Source: Rhodanobacteraceae bacterium (GTDB lineage: Bacteria; Pseudomonadota; Gammaproteobacteria; Xanthomonadales; Rhodanobacteraceae). Taken from it: a DNA stretch of 64,000 nt. Within the stretch, counting starts at the first letter, position 1. Each line of letters opens with the position of its first letter. The translations under genes and the position numbers were made by a program. Where the stretch lies: NCBI GenBank assembly GCA_009996615.1, contig JAACZU010000009.1, positions 83,018 through 147,017 of the forward strand, written 5' to 3'. This document shows, one piece after another, positions 32,515-45,116 of the stretch. The notes under the pieces were generated by a model. The model searched no databases. It was not told where the DNA came from and saw nothing but the letters and a program-made list of their open reading frames with translations.

Positions 32515-32649
32515 GTGCGAGCGCCGGAAGGCGCGATGCCGTTGGCGGAAAGCATCGCGGCTGCCGCCGCTCCCACAAAAGCCGCCCTTCGCTGCTCCCG
32601 CAAGAGCTGGCCTTCGCTGTTCGGGTGGGAGCGCCGGCAGGCGCGATGC
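32515..32649. repeat. REP cluster
   Basis: Three REP units carry the GAGCGCCGGnAGGCGCGATGC core: 32515-32539 direct, about 32550-32577 inverted and 32625-32649 direct. They lie in the 447-bp gap between yheS and the YtrA-type operon. The same family forms the tandem array at 63701-64000. No REP-associated transposase is visible in the window. Confidence 0.85.
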
Positions 32650-32804
32650 CCTGCCCGATCCGCGCACGCCCCGGGCGATGGCGCCCACACAGCCCGAAAA
32701 AAAATTATTTAAAACAATAATTTAGATGCCATTTCCGATGCCGCGAGGCAGACCCGGAGCCGGCCCCTCGCATCCCCGAGCGTCCCGCAACCCCGGTTGA
32801 GGGG

Positions 32805-32832
32805 TTGACGCCTGCGATTTTGGTGTTATAGT
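32805..32832 (+). promoter_or_regulatory. sigma-70 promoter of the GntR-ABC operon
   Basis: TTGACG (32805-32810) and TATAGT (32827-32832) are separated by 16 bp, close to consensus and the strongest promoter I see in the window. It precedes the ATG at 32874 and its AACGGAGGG ribosome site. Confidence 0.8.
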
Positions 32833-32844
32833 TGACTACAACAC
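32823..32844. promoter_or_regulatory. probable GntR/YtrA-family operator
   Basis: GTGTTATAGT and ACTACAACAC are inverted arms matching at 9 of 10 positions around a TG centre. The site covers the -10 box and the start-site region. The TGT...ACA form suits GntR-family winged-helix dimers, and a GntR regulator is the second gene downstream, so autorepression is the natural reading. Binding is inferred. Confidence 0.7.
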
Positions 32845-32873
32845 TACTTCATCAACCGGAAACGGAGGGTGCC

Positions 32874-33263
32874 ATGACGAACCGTACAAACAAACTGCTG
32901 CTCCTGGCGGTAGCCATCTATGCGACCGGCGCGATCGTCGTGTCGTTGTCCAATGCGACGATCGGGCGCGCGCCGCTGGCCACCTCGGAGCCGACGCCGG
33001 CGCCGGCCGCCACGCCTGACGCGAACGCGGTCCTGCTGCCGACCGTCGTCGTGCGGCCCGAGCCGGCCATGCCGACCCTCGCCGCGGTCACGGTGACGGC
33101 GAGCCGCGCCGACTTCCTGCCGGGCGCCGACGCCGCTCCGGCGGACACGACCGGACTCGGCCCCGTTGGCGACGTCTATGCCGCGGTACCGGCTGCCGGA
33201 ACGACGCTCGACATGCCCTACTATTCCTTCGGGAAGTCCCTGCGGCGCGCCAGCCTGCAATGA
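32874..33263 (+). CDS. small single-pass membrane protein of unknown function
   Basis: A 129-residue protein with one N-terminal membrane segment (LLLLAVAIYATGAIVVSLS). The rest is Ala/Pro/Thr-rich and probably periplasmic, ending in Arg-Arg-Ala-Ser-Leu-Gln; I recognise no domain. A strong ribosome site (ACGGAGGG) precedes the ATG. It leads the operon with the GntR regulator, ABC ATPase and permease, directly after the operator, so it is presumably induced with them. It may be an accessory exporter subunit or an envelope stress protein, which is inference. Confidence 0.75.
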   Translation: MTNRTNKLLLLAVAIYATGAIVVSLSNATIGRAPLATSEPTPAPAATPDANAVLLPTVVVRPEPAMPTLAAVTVTASRADFLPGADAAPADTTGLGPVGDVYAAVPAAGTTLDMPYYSFGKSLRRASLQ

Positions 33264-33330
33264 CCCGCCTTGCCTGACGGCATGCGGTTGATCCGGCATG
33301 TGGCCGCGCAACCCGAGGAACGAGACAGAC

Positions 33331-33699
33331 ATGAGCATCACCTGGAACGACTCGACGCCGATCTACCGCCAGCTGCGCGACCGCGTGGTGGCGATGATCC
33401 TGGATGGCGTCCTCAAGCAGGGCGATTCGTTGCCGTCGGTGCGTCAGGTGGCCGGCGATTTCCAGATCAATCCGATCACCGTGTCCAAGGCGTATCAGGA
33501 ATTGGTCGACGAGAATCTGGTGGAGAAACGGAGGGGACTGGGCATGTACGTGACCGAGGGCGCGCGCGAGGCGCTGCTCAAATCCGAACGCGAGCGCTTC
33601 CTGCGCGAGGAATGGCCGGCGCTGTCGGCGCGCCTGGCGCGCCTCGGGATCGGGCTGAAGGAATTGCTGGACGCCGCACAACCGGGGGACAAGCCATGA
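33331..33699 (+). CDS. GntR-family (YtrA subfamily) transcriptional regulator
   Basis: A 122-residue regulator. A winged helix fills residues 10-75 (PIYRQLRDRVVAMILDG, LPSVRQVAGDFQINPITVSKAYQEL). Only a short helical dimerisation tail follows, as in YtrA-type regulators, which lack a large ligand domain. These typically repress the ABC operons that encode them. Its TGA overlaps the ATG of the ABC ATPase (ATGA at 33696). The likely target is the palindrome at 32823-32844. Confidence 0.92.
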   Translation: MSITWNDSTPIYRQLRDRVVAMILDGVLKQGDSLPSVRQVAGDFQINPITVSKAYQELVDENLVEKRRGLGMYVTEGAREALLKSERERFLREEWPALSARLARLGIGLKELLDAAQPGDKP

Positions 33700-34553
33700 G
33701 CGCGATCGTGCGGGCCCGCAACCTGTCCAAGACCTATGGCACGACCAAGGCCCTCGACGGCGTCAGCTTCGACATCGAGTCCGGCCGCATCGTCGGCCTG
33801 ATCGGCCCGAACGGCGCCGGCAAGACCACCGCGCTGAAGGCGATCCTCGGCCTGACCGCCTTCGACGGCGAGCTGTCCGTGCTCGGCCTCGATCCGCGCA
33901 CGCAGCGCGCGGCGCTGATGGAACAGGTCTGCTTCATCGCCGACGTCGCCGTGCTGCCGCGCTGGCTGCGCGTGCGTGAGGCGGTCGAGTTCGTCGCCGG
34001 CGTGCATCCACGCTTTTCGCGCGAGAAGTGCGAGGCGTTCCTGGCGCATACCAAGATCGCCCCCGGCATGCGCGTGCGCGAGCTGTCCAAGGGCATGATC
34101 GTGCAGTTGCACCTGGCCCTGGTGATGGCGATCGACGCGCGCCTGCTGGTGCTCGACGAGCCGACGCTGGGCCTGGACATCCTCTATCGCAAGTCGTTCT
34201 ACGAAAGCCTGCTGTCGGACTACTTCGACGAGAACAAGACGATCATCGTGACGACGCACCAGGTCGAGGAGGTCGAGCACATCCTGACCGACCTGATGTT
34301 CATCCAGAACGGCCACCTCGTGCTCGCCGCGACGATGGACGAGGTCGGCGAGCGCTACGCCGAGGTCATGGTCAATCCCGACCGCGCCGAGGCCGCGCGC
34401 GCACTCAATCCGCTCAACGAGCGGCAGATCTTCGGCAAATCGATCTTCCTGTACGACGGCGTCGACCGCGCGCGCCTGGCCCAGCTCGGCGAGCTGCACA
34501 AGCCGAGCGTGGCCGACCTGTTCGTCGCCACCATGAAGGGGACCTACGCATGA
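33696..34553 (+). CDS. ABC transporter ATP-binding protein
   Basis: A 285-residue ATPase with Walker A GPNGAGKT, Walker B LLVLDEPTLGLD, and the H-loop in TTHQVEEV. The signature motif reads LSKGM instead of LSGGQ, a form common in YtrB-like and bacteriocin/antibiotic exporters. It overlaps the regulator upstream and the permease downstream by ATGA, so all three are coupled. The substrate is unknown; drug or envelope-stress export is typical of the group. Confidence 0.92.
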   Translation: MSAIVRARNLSKTYGTTKALDGVSFDIESGRIVGLIGPNGAGKTTALKAILGLTAFDGELSVLGLDPRTQRAALMEQVCFIADVAVLPRWLRVREAVEFVAGVHPRFSREKCEAFLAHTKIAPGMRVRELSKGMIVQLHLALVMAIDARLLVLDEPTLGLDILYRKSFYESLLSDYFDENKTIIVTTHQVEEVEHILTDLMFIQNGHLVLAATMDEVGERYAEVMVNPDRAEAARALNPLNERQIFGKSIFLYDGVDRARLAQLGELHKPSVADLFVATMKGTYA

Positions 34554-35524
34554 ACAAGCTCCCGCTGCTGATCAAGCGCGAATACTGGGAACACCGCGGC
34601 GGCTTCCTGTGGACGCCGTTCTGGATCTGCGCGGCGATCCTGGTCCTGACCGTGATCGGTCTCGTCACCGCCGACGTGCTCGGCACGCGCGCCAGCGTGC
34701 ACATGGGCATCTCGCTCAGCGAATTCCACGTGAACATGAGTGCGGAGGAAAAAGCCCAGGCCGGCAACGCGCTCGACATGACCCAGCTGATGTTCGGCGG
34801 CATCGCCAGTTTCGGCCTGTTCTTCGTGCTGTTCTTCTACCTGCTCGGCGCGCTGTACGACGACCGCCGCGACCGCAGCGTGCTGTTCTGGAAGTCGCTG
34901 CCGGTGACCGACACGGCGACGGTCGCGTCGAAGGCGATCAGCGCGGCGCTGCTCGCGCCGCTGATCGCGCTGATCGTGTCGACCCTCGCCTATCTCGTGT
35001 TCGTCGCGCTGATCGGCCTGTGGGCGGCGATGCACGGCATCAACGTGTTGCCGGCGCTGGCGTCGGCCCACCCGCTGGGCATGTTCGGACGCCTGCTGCT
35101 GATGCTGCCGCTGGGCGCGCTGTGGGCGCTGCCGTCGATCGGCTGGCTGCTGTTCTGGTCGGCCTGGGTGCGCAGCAAGCCGTTCCTGTGGGCGGTGATG
35201 CTGCCGGTCGTCGCGGTGCTGATCAACGGCTGGTTCTCGATGCTCGGCCTGCCGCACGTCGAGGGCGCGGTCGCGCTCAAGCAGGTGGTCGGCCGCCTGC
35301 TGCTCAGCATCGCGCCGGCCTCCTGGATCGGCAACGGCACGATGATCGGCGGCACGCGCATGCGCTTCAACCTCGACGACGCCCACGTGCTGTCGAGCTT
35401 CGATGCGCAGAACGTCTACGGCCTGCTGACGACGGCAAACCTGTGGATCGGCGTGGCCGCCGGCCTCGCCCTGCTCGCCGCCGCGGTCTGGGCACGCGGC
35501 CGGCGCATCGAGACCAGCGTCTGA
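34550..35524 (+). CDS. ABC transporter permease
   Basis: A 324-residue integral membrane protein with about six helices: 25-45 (ICAAILVLTVIGLVTADVL), a strong pair near 80-135, a cluster near 150-215, and a final helix before RGRRIETSV. The large loop after the first helix (about 45-80) and the DDRRDRSVLFWKSLP motif are typical of ABC-2 type permeases. It is the last gene of the operon and ends just before a bidirectional terminator. Confidence 0.9.
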   Translation: MNKLPLLIKREYWEHRGGFLWTPFWICAAILVLTVIGLVTADVLGTRASVHMGISLSEFHVNMSAEEKAQAGNALDMTQLMFGGIASFGLFFVLFFYLLGALYDDRRDRSVLFWKSLPVTDTATVASKAISAALLAPLIALIVSTLAYLVFVALIGLWAAMHGINVLPALASAHPLGMFGRLLLMLPLGALWALPSIGWLLFWSAWVRSKPFLWAVMLPVVAVLINGWFSMLGLPHVEGAVALKQVVGRLLLSIAPASWIGNGTMIGGTRMRFNLDDAHVLSSFDAQNVYGLLTTANLWIGVAAGLALLAAAVWARGRRIETSV

Positions 35525-35578
35525 CCGACCTGCGGCCTGCCTCCACCGGCAGGCCGCACAAGGCGGGCACGCAACGTG

Positions 35579-35604
35579 AAAAGGGCCGCAAGCGCGGCCC
35601 TTTT
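35579..35604. terminator. bidirectional intrinsic terminator
   Basis: AAAAGGGCCGC and GCGGCCCTTTT form a perfect 11-bp stem with a 4-nt loop and A/T tracts on both sides. It sits between the convergent ABC permease gene and the minus-strand TolA-like gene. Confidence 0.88.
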
Positions 35605-35651
35605 CGTTTCCCGCGCGCAGTCGCAGCCGGGCCGCGACCGCGCCATCGCGC

Positions 35652-36785
35652 TCAGCGCACGGTGTCGCGCAGCACCTTGTACTTGTTCGCGCCATCGGCC
35701 GCGAGGCCCGGCTGGGTCAGGTCGAGCGCGCCTTCCAGCCAGTAGCGCAGCAGGCTCTTGCCGTCGCGGCGCACCACTACCGCGGCGTTCTCGCCCACGT
35801 AGATCACGTCGCCATGCCTCAGCCTGGCGATCGCGATCGTGTCGTCGATGCGACGACCGTCGTTGAGGTCGCGCTCGAGCGCCGCGCGCACCGGCGCATC
35901 GTCGGCCGGCGGCCGCGCCTCCAGCATCTTGCCGTCGCCGAACTCGCGCCGCAGCGTGCCCTCGCCGCGGATCGCGGCAAGCACCTGGTAGCGGTTGTCG
36001 GCGAGTACCTTCAGTTCGCTGCGGCGCAGGTCGAGCTCGCCGTCGAGCCAGTACAGCACCGCGCGCAGCCCTTCGCGCCGCACCACCGCCCGCACCGGCC
36101 CGTCGACGTAGAGCGTGTCGCCGGACTGCAGCGCGTCGACCGCGAGGTCGCCCTCGGCCGCACGGCCGCCCATCAGCGTCTGCTCGAACTTCGCGCGGAT
36201 CGCGCCGGCGTCGGTCGCTGCCGGCGCCGGCTTCGCCGGGGCCGATGCGGCAGGCGCGGGCGCGGCCACCGGGGCGGGCGCAGCGGCCGGTCTGGCCGCG
36301 GCCTGCGCGGCCTGGGCCTTGGCCATCTCCGCCTCGGCCTTGGCCTTCTCCGCCTCGGCCTTCAGCGCCTCGGCCTCGGCCTTCGCCCGCTCGGCCTCGG
36401 CGCGGATGCGCTCGGCCTCGGCCTTCGCCTTGGCGGCCTCCGCCTTGCTCTTCTCGACCTCGGCCTGCGTGCTGCGCTCGGTGTCAACGCCGGCGGCCTT
36501 CGCCCCCTTGTCCTCGATGCGCACGAGCACGTTCTCGTAAAAACCATCGCGCAGGACGACATCGGCGTTGCCGCCGGCGCGGACCTTGGCGGCAATCCGC
36601 GCATGCCATTCGGCCGGGGCGGTGATCACCAGCCGCTTGCCCGACGACGCCGCCTGCCGGCCCAGCGTGGCGAGCGTTGCATCGCCCTGGCCGGCCAGGA
36701 ATTGGGCGCCGCTGATGTCGGTGTTCTGCTGCGCAAACGCTGGGGCGGCGACCAACGCCGACACGAGCACAAATTTCTTCAACAT
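35652..36785 (-). CDS. periplasmic protein with TolA-like helical rod and two C-terminal repeats
   Basis: A 377-residue exported protein with signal peptide MLKKFVLVSALVAAPAFA. An N-terminal globular part (about 20-95) precedes a long Glu/Lys/Ala heptad helix (EAERIRAEAERAKAEAE..., about 105-170) like TolA domain II. An Ala/Pro linker follows, then two homologous domains: GDTLYVDGPVRAVVRREGL with VLYWLDGELDL, and GDVIYVGENAAVVVRRDGK with LLRYWLEGALDL. I do not recognise the repeated domain. GGAGC precedes the ATG at 36785. A structural or adaptor role in the envelope is inference. Confidence 0.75.
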   Translation of the reverse strand: MLKKFVLVSALVAAPAFAQQNTDISGAQFLAGQGDATLATLGRQAASSGKRLVITAPAEWHARIAAKVRAGGNADVVLRDGFYENVLVRIEDKGAKAAGVDTERSTQAEVEKSKAEAAKAKAEAERIRAEAERAKAEAEALKAEAEKAKAEAEMAKAQAAQAAARPAAAPAPVAAPAPAASAPAKPAPAATDAGAIRAKFEQTLMGGRAAEGDLAVDALQSGDTLYVDGPVRAVVRREGLRAVLYWLDGELDLRRSELKVLADNRYQVLAAIRGEGTLRREFGDGKMLEARPPADDAPVRAALERDLNDGRRIDDTIAIARLRHGDVIYVGENAAVVVRRDGKSLLRYWLEGALDLTQPGLAADGANKYKVLRDTVR

Positions 36786-37104
36786 TTCGCAAAGCTCCGA
36801 TGTGGTTCCATGTCCATCACTGCCAACAGCGTGAACGCCGCGGGAATCCCGTGGCGCAGCGCCGGCAAGTCCTGACGCTGCCGCACACGCCAACGGGCGG
36901 GACGCCGGGCGCCCCGCCGTGTCACGCGGCGAGCGCGCGAGTTTACGAGCCGCCACCGATCCGGGCATGTGCCGTTCGCCATCCGGCGGCGTGACTGGCG
37001 TCACGCTTTTTCCGCACTGCACGGAGGGACGCGCCACAGCTCCCGGAAACAGGCGCAAGCGGACGGGCTGGTTCGCTAGGATGCGCCTCCACTCCGGAAA
37101 ACCC
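36786..37104. other. divergent intergenic region with inverted repeat
   Basis: This 319-bp gap separates the TolA-like gene from the acyltransferase and holds no gene. GCGTGAC-TGGC-GTCACGC (36989-37006) is a perfect 7-bp inverted repeat followed by TTTTT; it could be an operator or a leader hairpin. TAGGAT at 37077-37082 is a possible -10 box for the acyltransferase. Confidence 0.5.
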
Positions 37105-38319
37105 ATGACAACCGTCCCCCATGCGACTGCGCCCGCAGGGCAAGGAAGCGAGGCCGCCACGCGCAACGCCGGCATCGACGCCCTGCGCGGCCTGGCGATC
37201 CTGCTCGTCGTGCTGCACCACCTCGCCCTGCGCCTGCCGCTCAAGCAGGGCCTGCTCGCCGAAATCCTGCCGCCGCGCGTCGTGAACGCGCTGGGCTACA
37301 ACGGCTACGAGGCGGTGTTCGTGTTCTTCGTGATCTCCGGTTTCCTGATCGCGACGACGTCGCTCGAACGCTGGGGTAGCCTCGACCGCATCGACATCGG
37401 CGCGTTCTATGCGCGTCGCTTCGCACGCATCGCGCCGTGCCTGGTGTTGCTGGTGGCGGTGCTGGCCGCGCTGCACCTTGCCGGCGCGGCCGACTACGTG
37501 ATCGCGCGCGAGGGACAGTCGCTGCCGCGCGCGATCGGCGCCGCACTCGGCTTCCACCTGAACTGGTACGAGGGAGCCACCGGCTACCTGCCCGGCAGTT
37601 GGGACGTGCTGTGGTCGCTGTCGATCGAGGAGGCGTTCTACCTCGGCTTCCCACTGCTGTGCCTGGCGCTGCGACGCGAGCGCTGGCTGGTTGCCGTGAT
37701 GCTGCCGCTGGCGCTGTCATTGCCGCTCACGCGTGCCGCGCTGGCCGGCAGCGAGATCTGGCAGGAGAAGGCGTACCTGCCCGGGATGGCCGCGATCGCG
37801 ACCGGCGTGCTCGCCGCGCTCGTCGCGGCGCGCCCTACGCCGCACCCGGCGCGGCTGCCGGCGCTGCTCCTGCTCGCCGGCGCCATCGGGCTCGTCGCGG
37901 TGCTGCTCTACGAGGGGCTGCTCTGGCGCAGCCTCGGCAACGGCACACTGCTGGTGCTGACTGGCGCCAGTGCAAGCCTCGTGCTCGGCCTGCACTGGCG
38001 CGCCGCGCAGGGGCGGACCACCGCGCTGCCGGGACTGGGCTGGCTGCGCTCGCTCGGTCGCCTCAGCTACGAGGTCTACCTGACGCACATGTTCGTCGTG
38101 TTCGGCATCGTCGCGTTGGCCAAGGCCGCCGGCAGCGATCCGCGCCACGCGTTCGCGTGGTACCTGCCGGCCGTGCTGCTCGCGTGGCTGCTCGGCGCGC
38201 TGCTCGCGCATGGCTTCTCGATCCCGTGCGACCGCTGGCTGCGCCGGCGCCTGCTGCAGCCGGCCGCGCCGGTACGGCGCATCGGCGCGCCGGGCGGTGT
38301 CGACCAGGCTGCCGGCTGA
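37105..38319 (+). CDS. acyltransferase family 3 membrane protein (OafA/OatA-like)
   Basis: A 404-residue inner-membrane O-acyltransferase with about ten helices. Family marks are GIDALRGLAILLVVLHH (catalytic-type His), FFVISGFLIATT, FYARRFARIAPCLVL and WSLSIEEAFYLGFPLL. Such enzymes acetylate LPS O-antigen, exopolysaccharide or other glycans. No C-terminal SGNH domain is present. I set the start at the ATG at 37105 after GGAAAA. The target glycan is unknown; gmd and ugd 9 kb away show that surface sugars are made. Confidence 0.9.
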   Translation: MTTVPHATAPAGQGSEAATRNAGIDALRGLAILLVVLHHLALRLPLKQGLLAEILPPRVVNALGYNGYEAVFVFFVISGFLIATTSLERWGSLDRIDIGAFYARRFARIAPCLVLLVAVLAALHLAGAADYVIAREGQSLPRAIGAALGFHLNWYEGATGYLPGSWDVLWSLSIEEAFYLGFPLLCLALRRERWLVAVMLPLALSLPLTRAALAGSEIWQEKAYLPGMAAIATGVLAALVAARPTPHPARLPALLLLAGAIGLVAVLLYEGLLWRSLGNGTLLVLTGASASLVLGLHWRAAQGRTTALPGLGWLRSLGRLSYEVYLTHMFVVFGIVALAKAAGSDPRHAFAWYLPAVLLAWLLGALLAHGFSIPCDRWLRRRLLQPAAPVRRIGAPGGVDQAAG

Positions 38320-38368
38320 AGCCGAAGCGCTCGGGCTTCGCCAGGTATTTCACCGCAGCACGTGCCGC

Positions 38369-38645
38369 GGTTCGGTGGGACTCGCTGTGGGGAGGGGAGC
38401 ACTTCACCGGACTCTGCGCGCGGCTGTGTCCCACCCTACGAAGACGCGCGAGTTTCGCCGAACGGGTTCGGTGGGACTCGCCGCGGGGAGGGTGCGCTTC
38501 ACCGTGCTCTGCGCGCGGCTGTGTCCCACCCTACGAAGACACGCGAGTTTCGCCGAACGGGTTCGGTGGGACTCGCCGCGGGGAGGGTGCGCTTCACCGT
38601 GCTCTGCGCGCGGCTGTGTCCCACCTCGTAGGGTGGGACACAGCC
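38369..38645. repeat. 95-bp tandem repeat ending in a perfect hairpin
   Basis: Copies start at 38369 (96 bp), 38465 (95 bp) and 38560 (truncated). Each contains GGTTCGGTGGGACTCG near one end and CGGCTGTGTCCCACCC near the other. The last copy stops at GGCTGTGTCCCACC and is followed by its inverted match GGGTGGGACACAGCC (38612-38645), a 14-bp hairpin between convergent genes. Single related elements occur at 20040-20077 and 58966-59053. Confidence 0.88.
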
Positions 38646-38670
38646 GGCGCGCGTCGGGGCGGTGCGCCGG

Positions 38671-40065
<1,395 letters not shown>

Positions 40066-40169
40066 GGCGCACCTGCGATGAATCGGGGAGCGCGATTATA
40101 GCGGCGGCGCCCGCTTGACCGGCTCGCCTGGGTCGTGGCTGCTCCGGGTCTTGCCGGCCAACCTGCGGT

Positions 40170-42984
<2,815 letters not shown>

Positions 42985-43085
42985 ACGTTCCGCATGCGCG
43001 GTCGGCGTGTGAGGCGCGCGTCGATCCGGCACCGTCGCCGCCACGCCGCGCGCATTGCCCTCCCCTCTCCCCCAAAGCTCCCGTC

Positions 43086-44480
43086 ATGAAGATCGGCCGC
43101 AACGATCCCTGTCCCTGCGGCAGCGGCAGGAAGTACAAGCAGTGCTGCCTCGCGCGCGAATCCGCCGTCGCGCCCGAATCGGACGCGCTCGCCGCGCGGC
43201 GCAAGGCGCGCGAGTGGCTGCAGACGCGCCTCGGCGAGCGCCGCCTGGGCGAGCTCACGCAGGACTACCTGGACGTGCTGCTCGACTACCATTCCAGCCA
43301 CGACGTGTTCGCGCGCTTCGTCAACGGCCTCGACGACGTCGAGCGGGCCACGCTGCAGGCCGGCGTCAACGACTGGGTGCTGTGCGAGGCCCGCCACGAG
43401 CGCCACGGCGACGCCACGCGCGGCATCGACTGGGCGCTGCACGCCGGCGACCTGCCCCTGACGCCGCCGCAGCGCACCTACCTCGAGGCGCTCGCGGCGG
43501 CGCCGCTGCGGCTGTACGAAGTCGTCGAGGTCGAACCCGAACGCGGCCTGCACCTGCGCGACCTGTTGCAGCCGGACCAGCCGGTGCCGTTCGTGCACGA
43601 GGTGGCCGCCACGCGCAGCGCGGAGCCGGGCCTGATCCTGGGTGCGCGCCTGCTCGCACTCGACGGCCGCCACCAGCTCGGCGGCGCGGTCTACCCGCTG
43701 TCGCGGCTCGGCGCGCTGGAAATCCTGGACAACCTCGAGGCTCCGCCGCACCTGCCGGCAGACGCCGACCAGCACGCGCAGACGCCCGCCGCGCGCCTGC
43801 CTGCCGCGATCCGCGACACCTGGCTGATCGACCGGATGCTGCCGCCCGAATCACGTGCACAGCCGGTGCCTGCGCAGACGTTCGTGGAGGATCGCTACGA
43901 AGTGTCCGATCGCGCCACGCTGGAGTCGGCGCTCGCCGACTGCCTCACGATGGAGCCGGACGACGAAGGCGACGGCTGGTCGCAATGGCCGGAACCGGAC
44001 AGCGACGAGCCGCACTACGCGCTCCGCCCGCCGCTCGACGACGACGGCGAACCGATGCCGGACATGCTCGCGGTGAAGGTCTTCCAGCAGGAGGTGACCG
44101 ACGTGGCGCGCCTGCATTTCGAGGCGCTCGCCGGCGCCGCGGTGCGCTTCCGCGAACGCAAGACCACGCACATGGACGCCATCGATGCGGCGCGCGTGCC
44201 GCAAGCCGGCGCGGACGACGCGGATGCCGGGCGCAGCGCCGGGGAGCGCACGGCACAGGCGCAGCAGCGCTACGGCGACGCCTACGCCGGCTGGGCCGAC
44301 GCGCCGCTGCCGATCCTCGGCAATCGCGCGCCGCGCGCGCTGCTGACCGACGCGGCCGGCCGCACACGCGTGCGCCTGCTGCTCGCGCTCTACGACGAGA
44401 CCGAGGCGGAGCTGGCGCGCGCCCAGCGACGCCCCGCCGCGTCGTTCGACTTCCTGCGCGCGGAGCTCGGGTTGGGCTGA
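43086..44480 (+). CDS. SEC-C metal-binding motif protein
   Basis: A 464-residue cytoplasmic protein. The first 22 residues form a SEC-C zinc finger, NDPCPCGSGRKYKQCC, as at the end of SecA and in several unrelated proteins. The remaining ~440 residues match no domain I recognise. They are acidic near 290-330 (MEPDDEGDGWSQWPEPDSDE) and rich in short helices. Similar zinc-finger-led proteins are annotated only by this motif. It lies 100 bp after purB on the same strand. Function unknown. Confidence 0.82.
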   Translation: MKIGRNDPCPCGSGRKYKQCCLARESAVAPESDALAARRKAREWLQTRLGERRLGELTQDYLDVLLDYHSSHDVFARFVNGLDDVERATLQAGVNDWVLCEARHERHGDATRGIDWALHAGDLPLTPPQRTYLEALAAAPLRLYEVVEVEPERGLHLRDLLQPDQPVPFVHEVAATRSAEPGLILGARLLALDGRHQLGGAVYPLSRLGALEILDNLEAPPHLPADADQHAQTPAARLPAAIRDTWLIDRMLPPESRAQPVPAQTFVEDRYEVSDRATLESALADCLTMEPDDEGDGWSQWPEPDSDEPHYALRPPLDDDGEPMPDMLAVKVFQQEVTDVARLHFEALAGAAVRFRERKTTHMDAIDAARVPQAGADDADAGRSAGERTAQAQQRYGDAYAGWADAPLPILGNRAPRALLTDAAGRTRVRLLLALYDETEAELARAQRRPAASFDFLRAELGLG

Positions 44481-44829
44481 GAAGCTGCAAACTTGTCGCA
44501 GCGCCCGCCGTCGCTTCCCCGTCTACGGGGGAGGAACAGCGAACGGGAGGGCCCGAACACGTCTGCCAGGCGACAAACCCGTCATTCCGGTGAAGGCCGC
44601 ACAAGGGCGAAACCCGCCGAACGCCCGAAGGGCGGCCCCGAAAGGGGCGAGCGCAGCGAGTAATCCAGTTTTCGGCACGTTGCCGAAGAGCTGGATCCCG
44701 GCCTTCGCCGGGATGACGGCAAAAGCAAACCTCTTCGGAGGTCCCCAAGGGCGTGCTTGCGCGATGGCTCACCGCGGGCATGTAGCACATTCGTGCTACA
44801 GTGCCGCCAGCACGCGCCGGAGATCCGCC
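44481..44829. repeat. repeat-bearing gap upstream of the toxin-antitoxin pair
   Basis: This 349-bp gap holds no gene. It contains CCCGTCATTCCGG (about 44578) and a palindrome of the CCCGGC/GCCGGG family (44691-44718). Between them is a segment of short palindromes such as GCCCGAAGGGCGGCCCCGAAAGGGGC. The toxin-antitoxin operator follows at 44781. Confidence 0.65.
44781..44800. promoter_or_regulatory. probable antitoxin operator
   Basis: TGTAGCAC-ATTC-GTGCTACA is a perfect 8-bp inverted repeat 30 bp before the antitoxin ATG. TACAGT (44797-44802), overlapping its right arm, could be the -10 box. Ribbon-helix-helix antitoxins bind such palindromes to autoregulate their operons. Confidence 0.78.
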
Positions 44830-45114
44830 ATGTCCACCACCACGATCCGCCTGCCCGATGAGCTCAAGGCGCGCGTCGCGCGCGCAGCCGAGCGCGCGGG
44901 CACGACGGCGCACAACTTCATCCTCGAGGCGATCACCGAGAAGACCGAGGCGGAAGATCGGCGCAGCGAATTCCACGCTCTCGCCGAGCAACGCTTTGCC
45001 CAATTCCTGGAGTCGGGCAAGAGCATTCCCTGGAGCGAGATGCGCGAATACCTTCTGCAGCGCGTCGCCGGCAAGCAGCCGCCGCTCCCGACCGCTCGCA
45101 AACTGCACCGCTGA
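44830..45114 (+). CDS. ribbon-helix-helix antitoxin (CopG/ParD-like)
   Basis: A 94-residue protein. The N-terminal ribbon-helix-helix domain reads MSTTTIRLPDELKARVARAA, then RAGTTAHNFILEAI, typical of antitoxins that bind DNA through a paired beta-strand. The C-terminal ~45 residues, rich in charged and aromatic residues, should wrap the toxin. It is two bases upstream of the toxin gene, and a perfect palindrome lies in front. The family is clear; ParD is the nearest label. Confidence 0.9.
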   Translation: MSTTTIRLPDELKARVARAAERAGTTAHNFILEAITEKTEAEDRRSEFHALAEQRFAQFLESGKSIPWSEMREYLLQRVAGKQPPLPTARKLHR

Positions 45115-45116
45115 CC

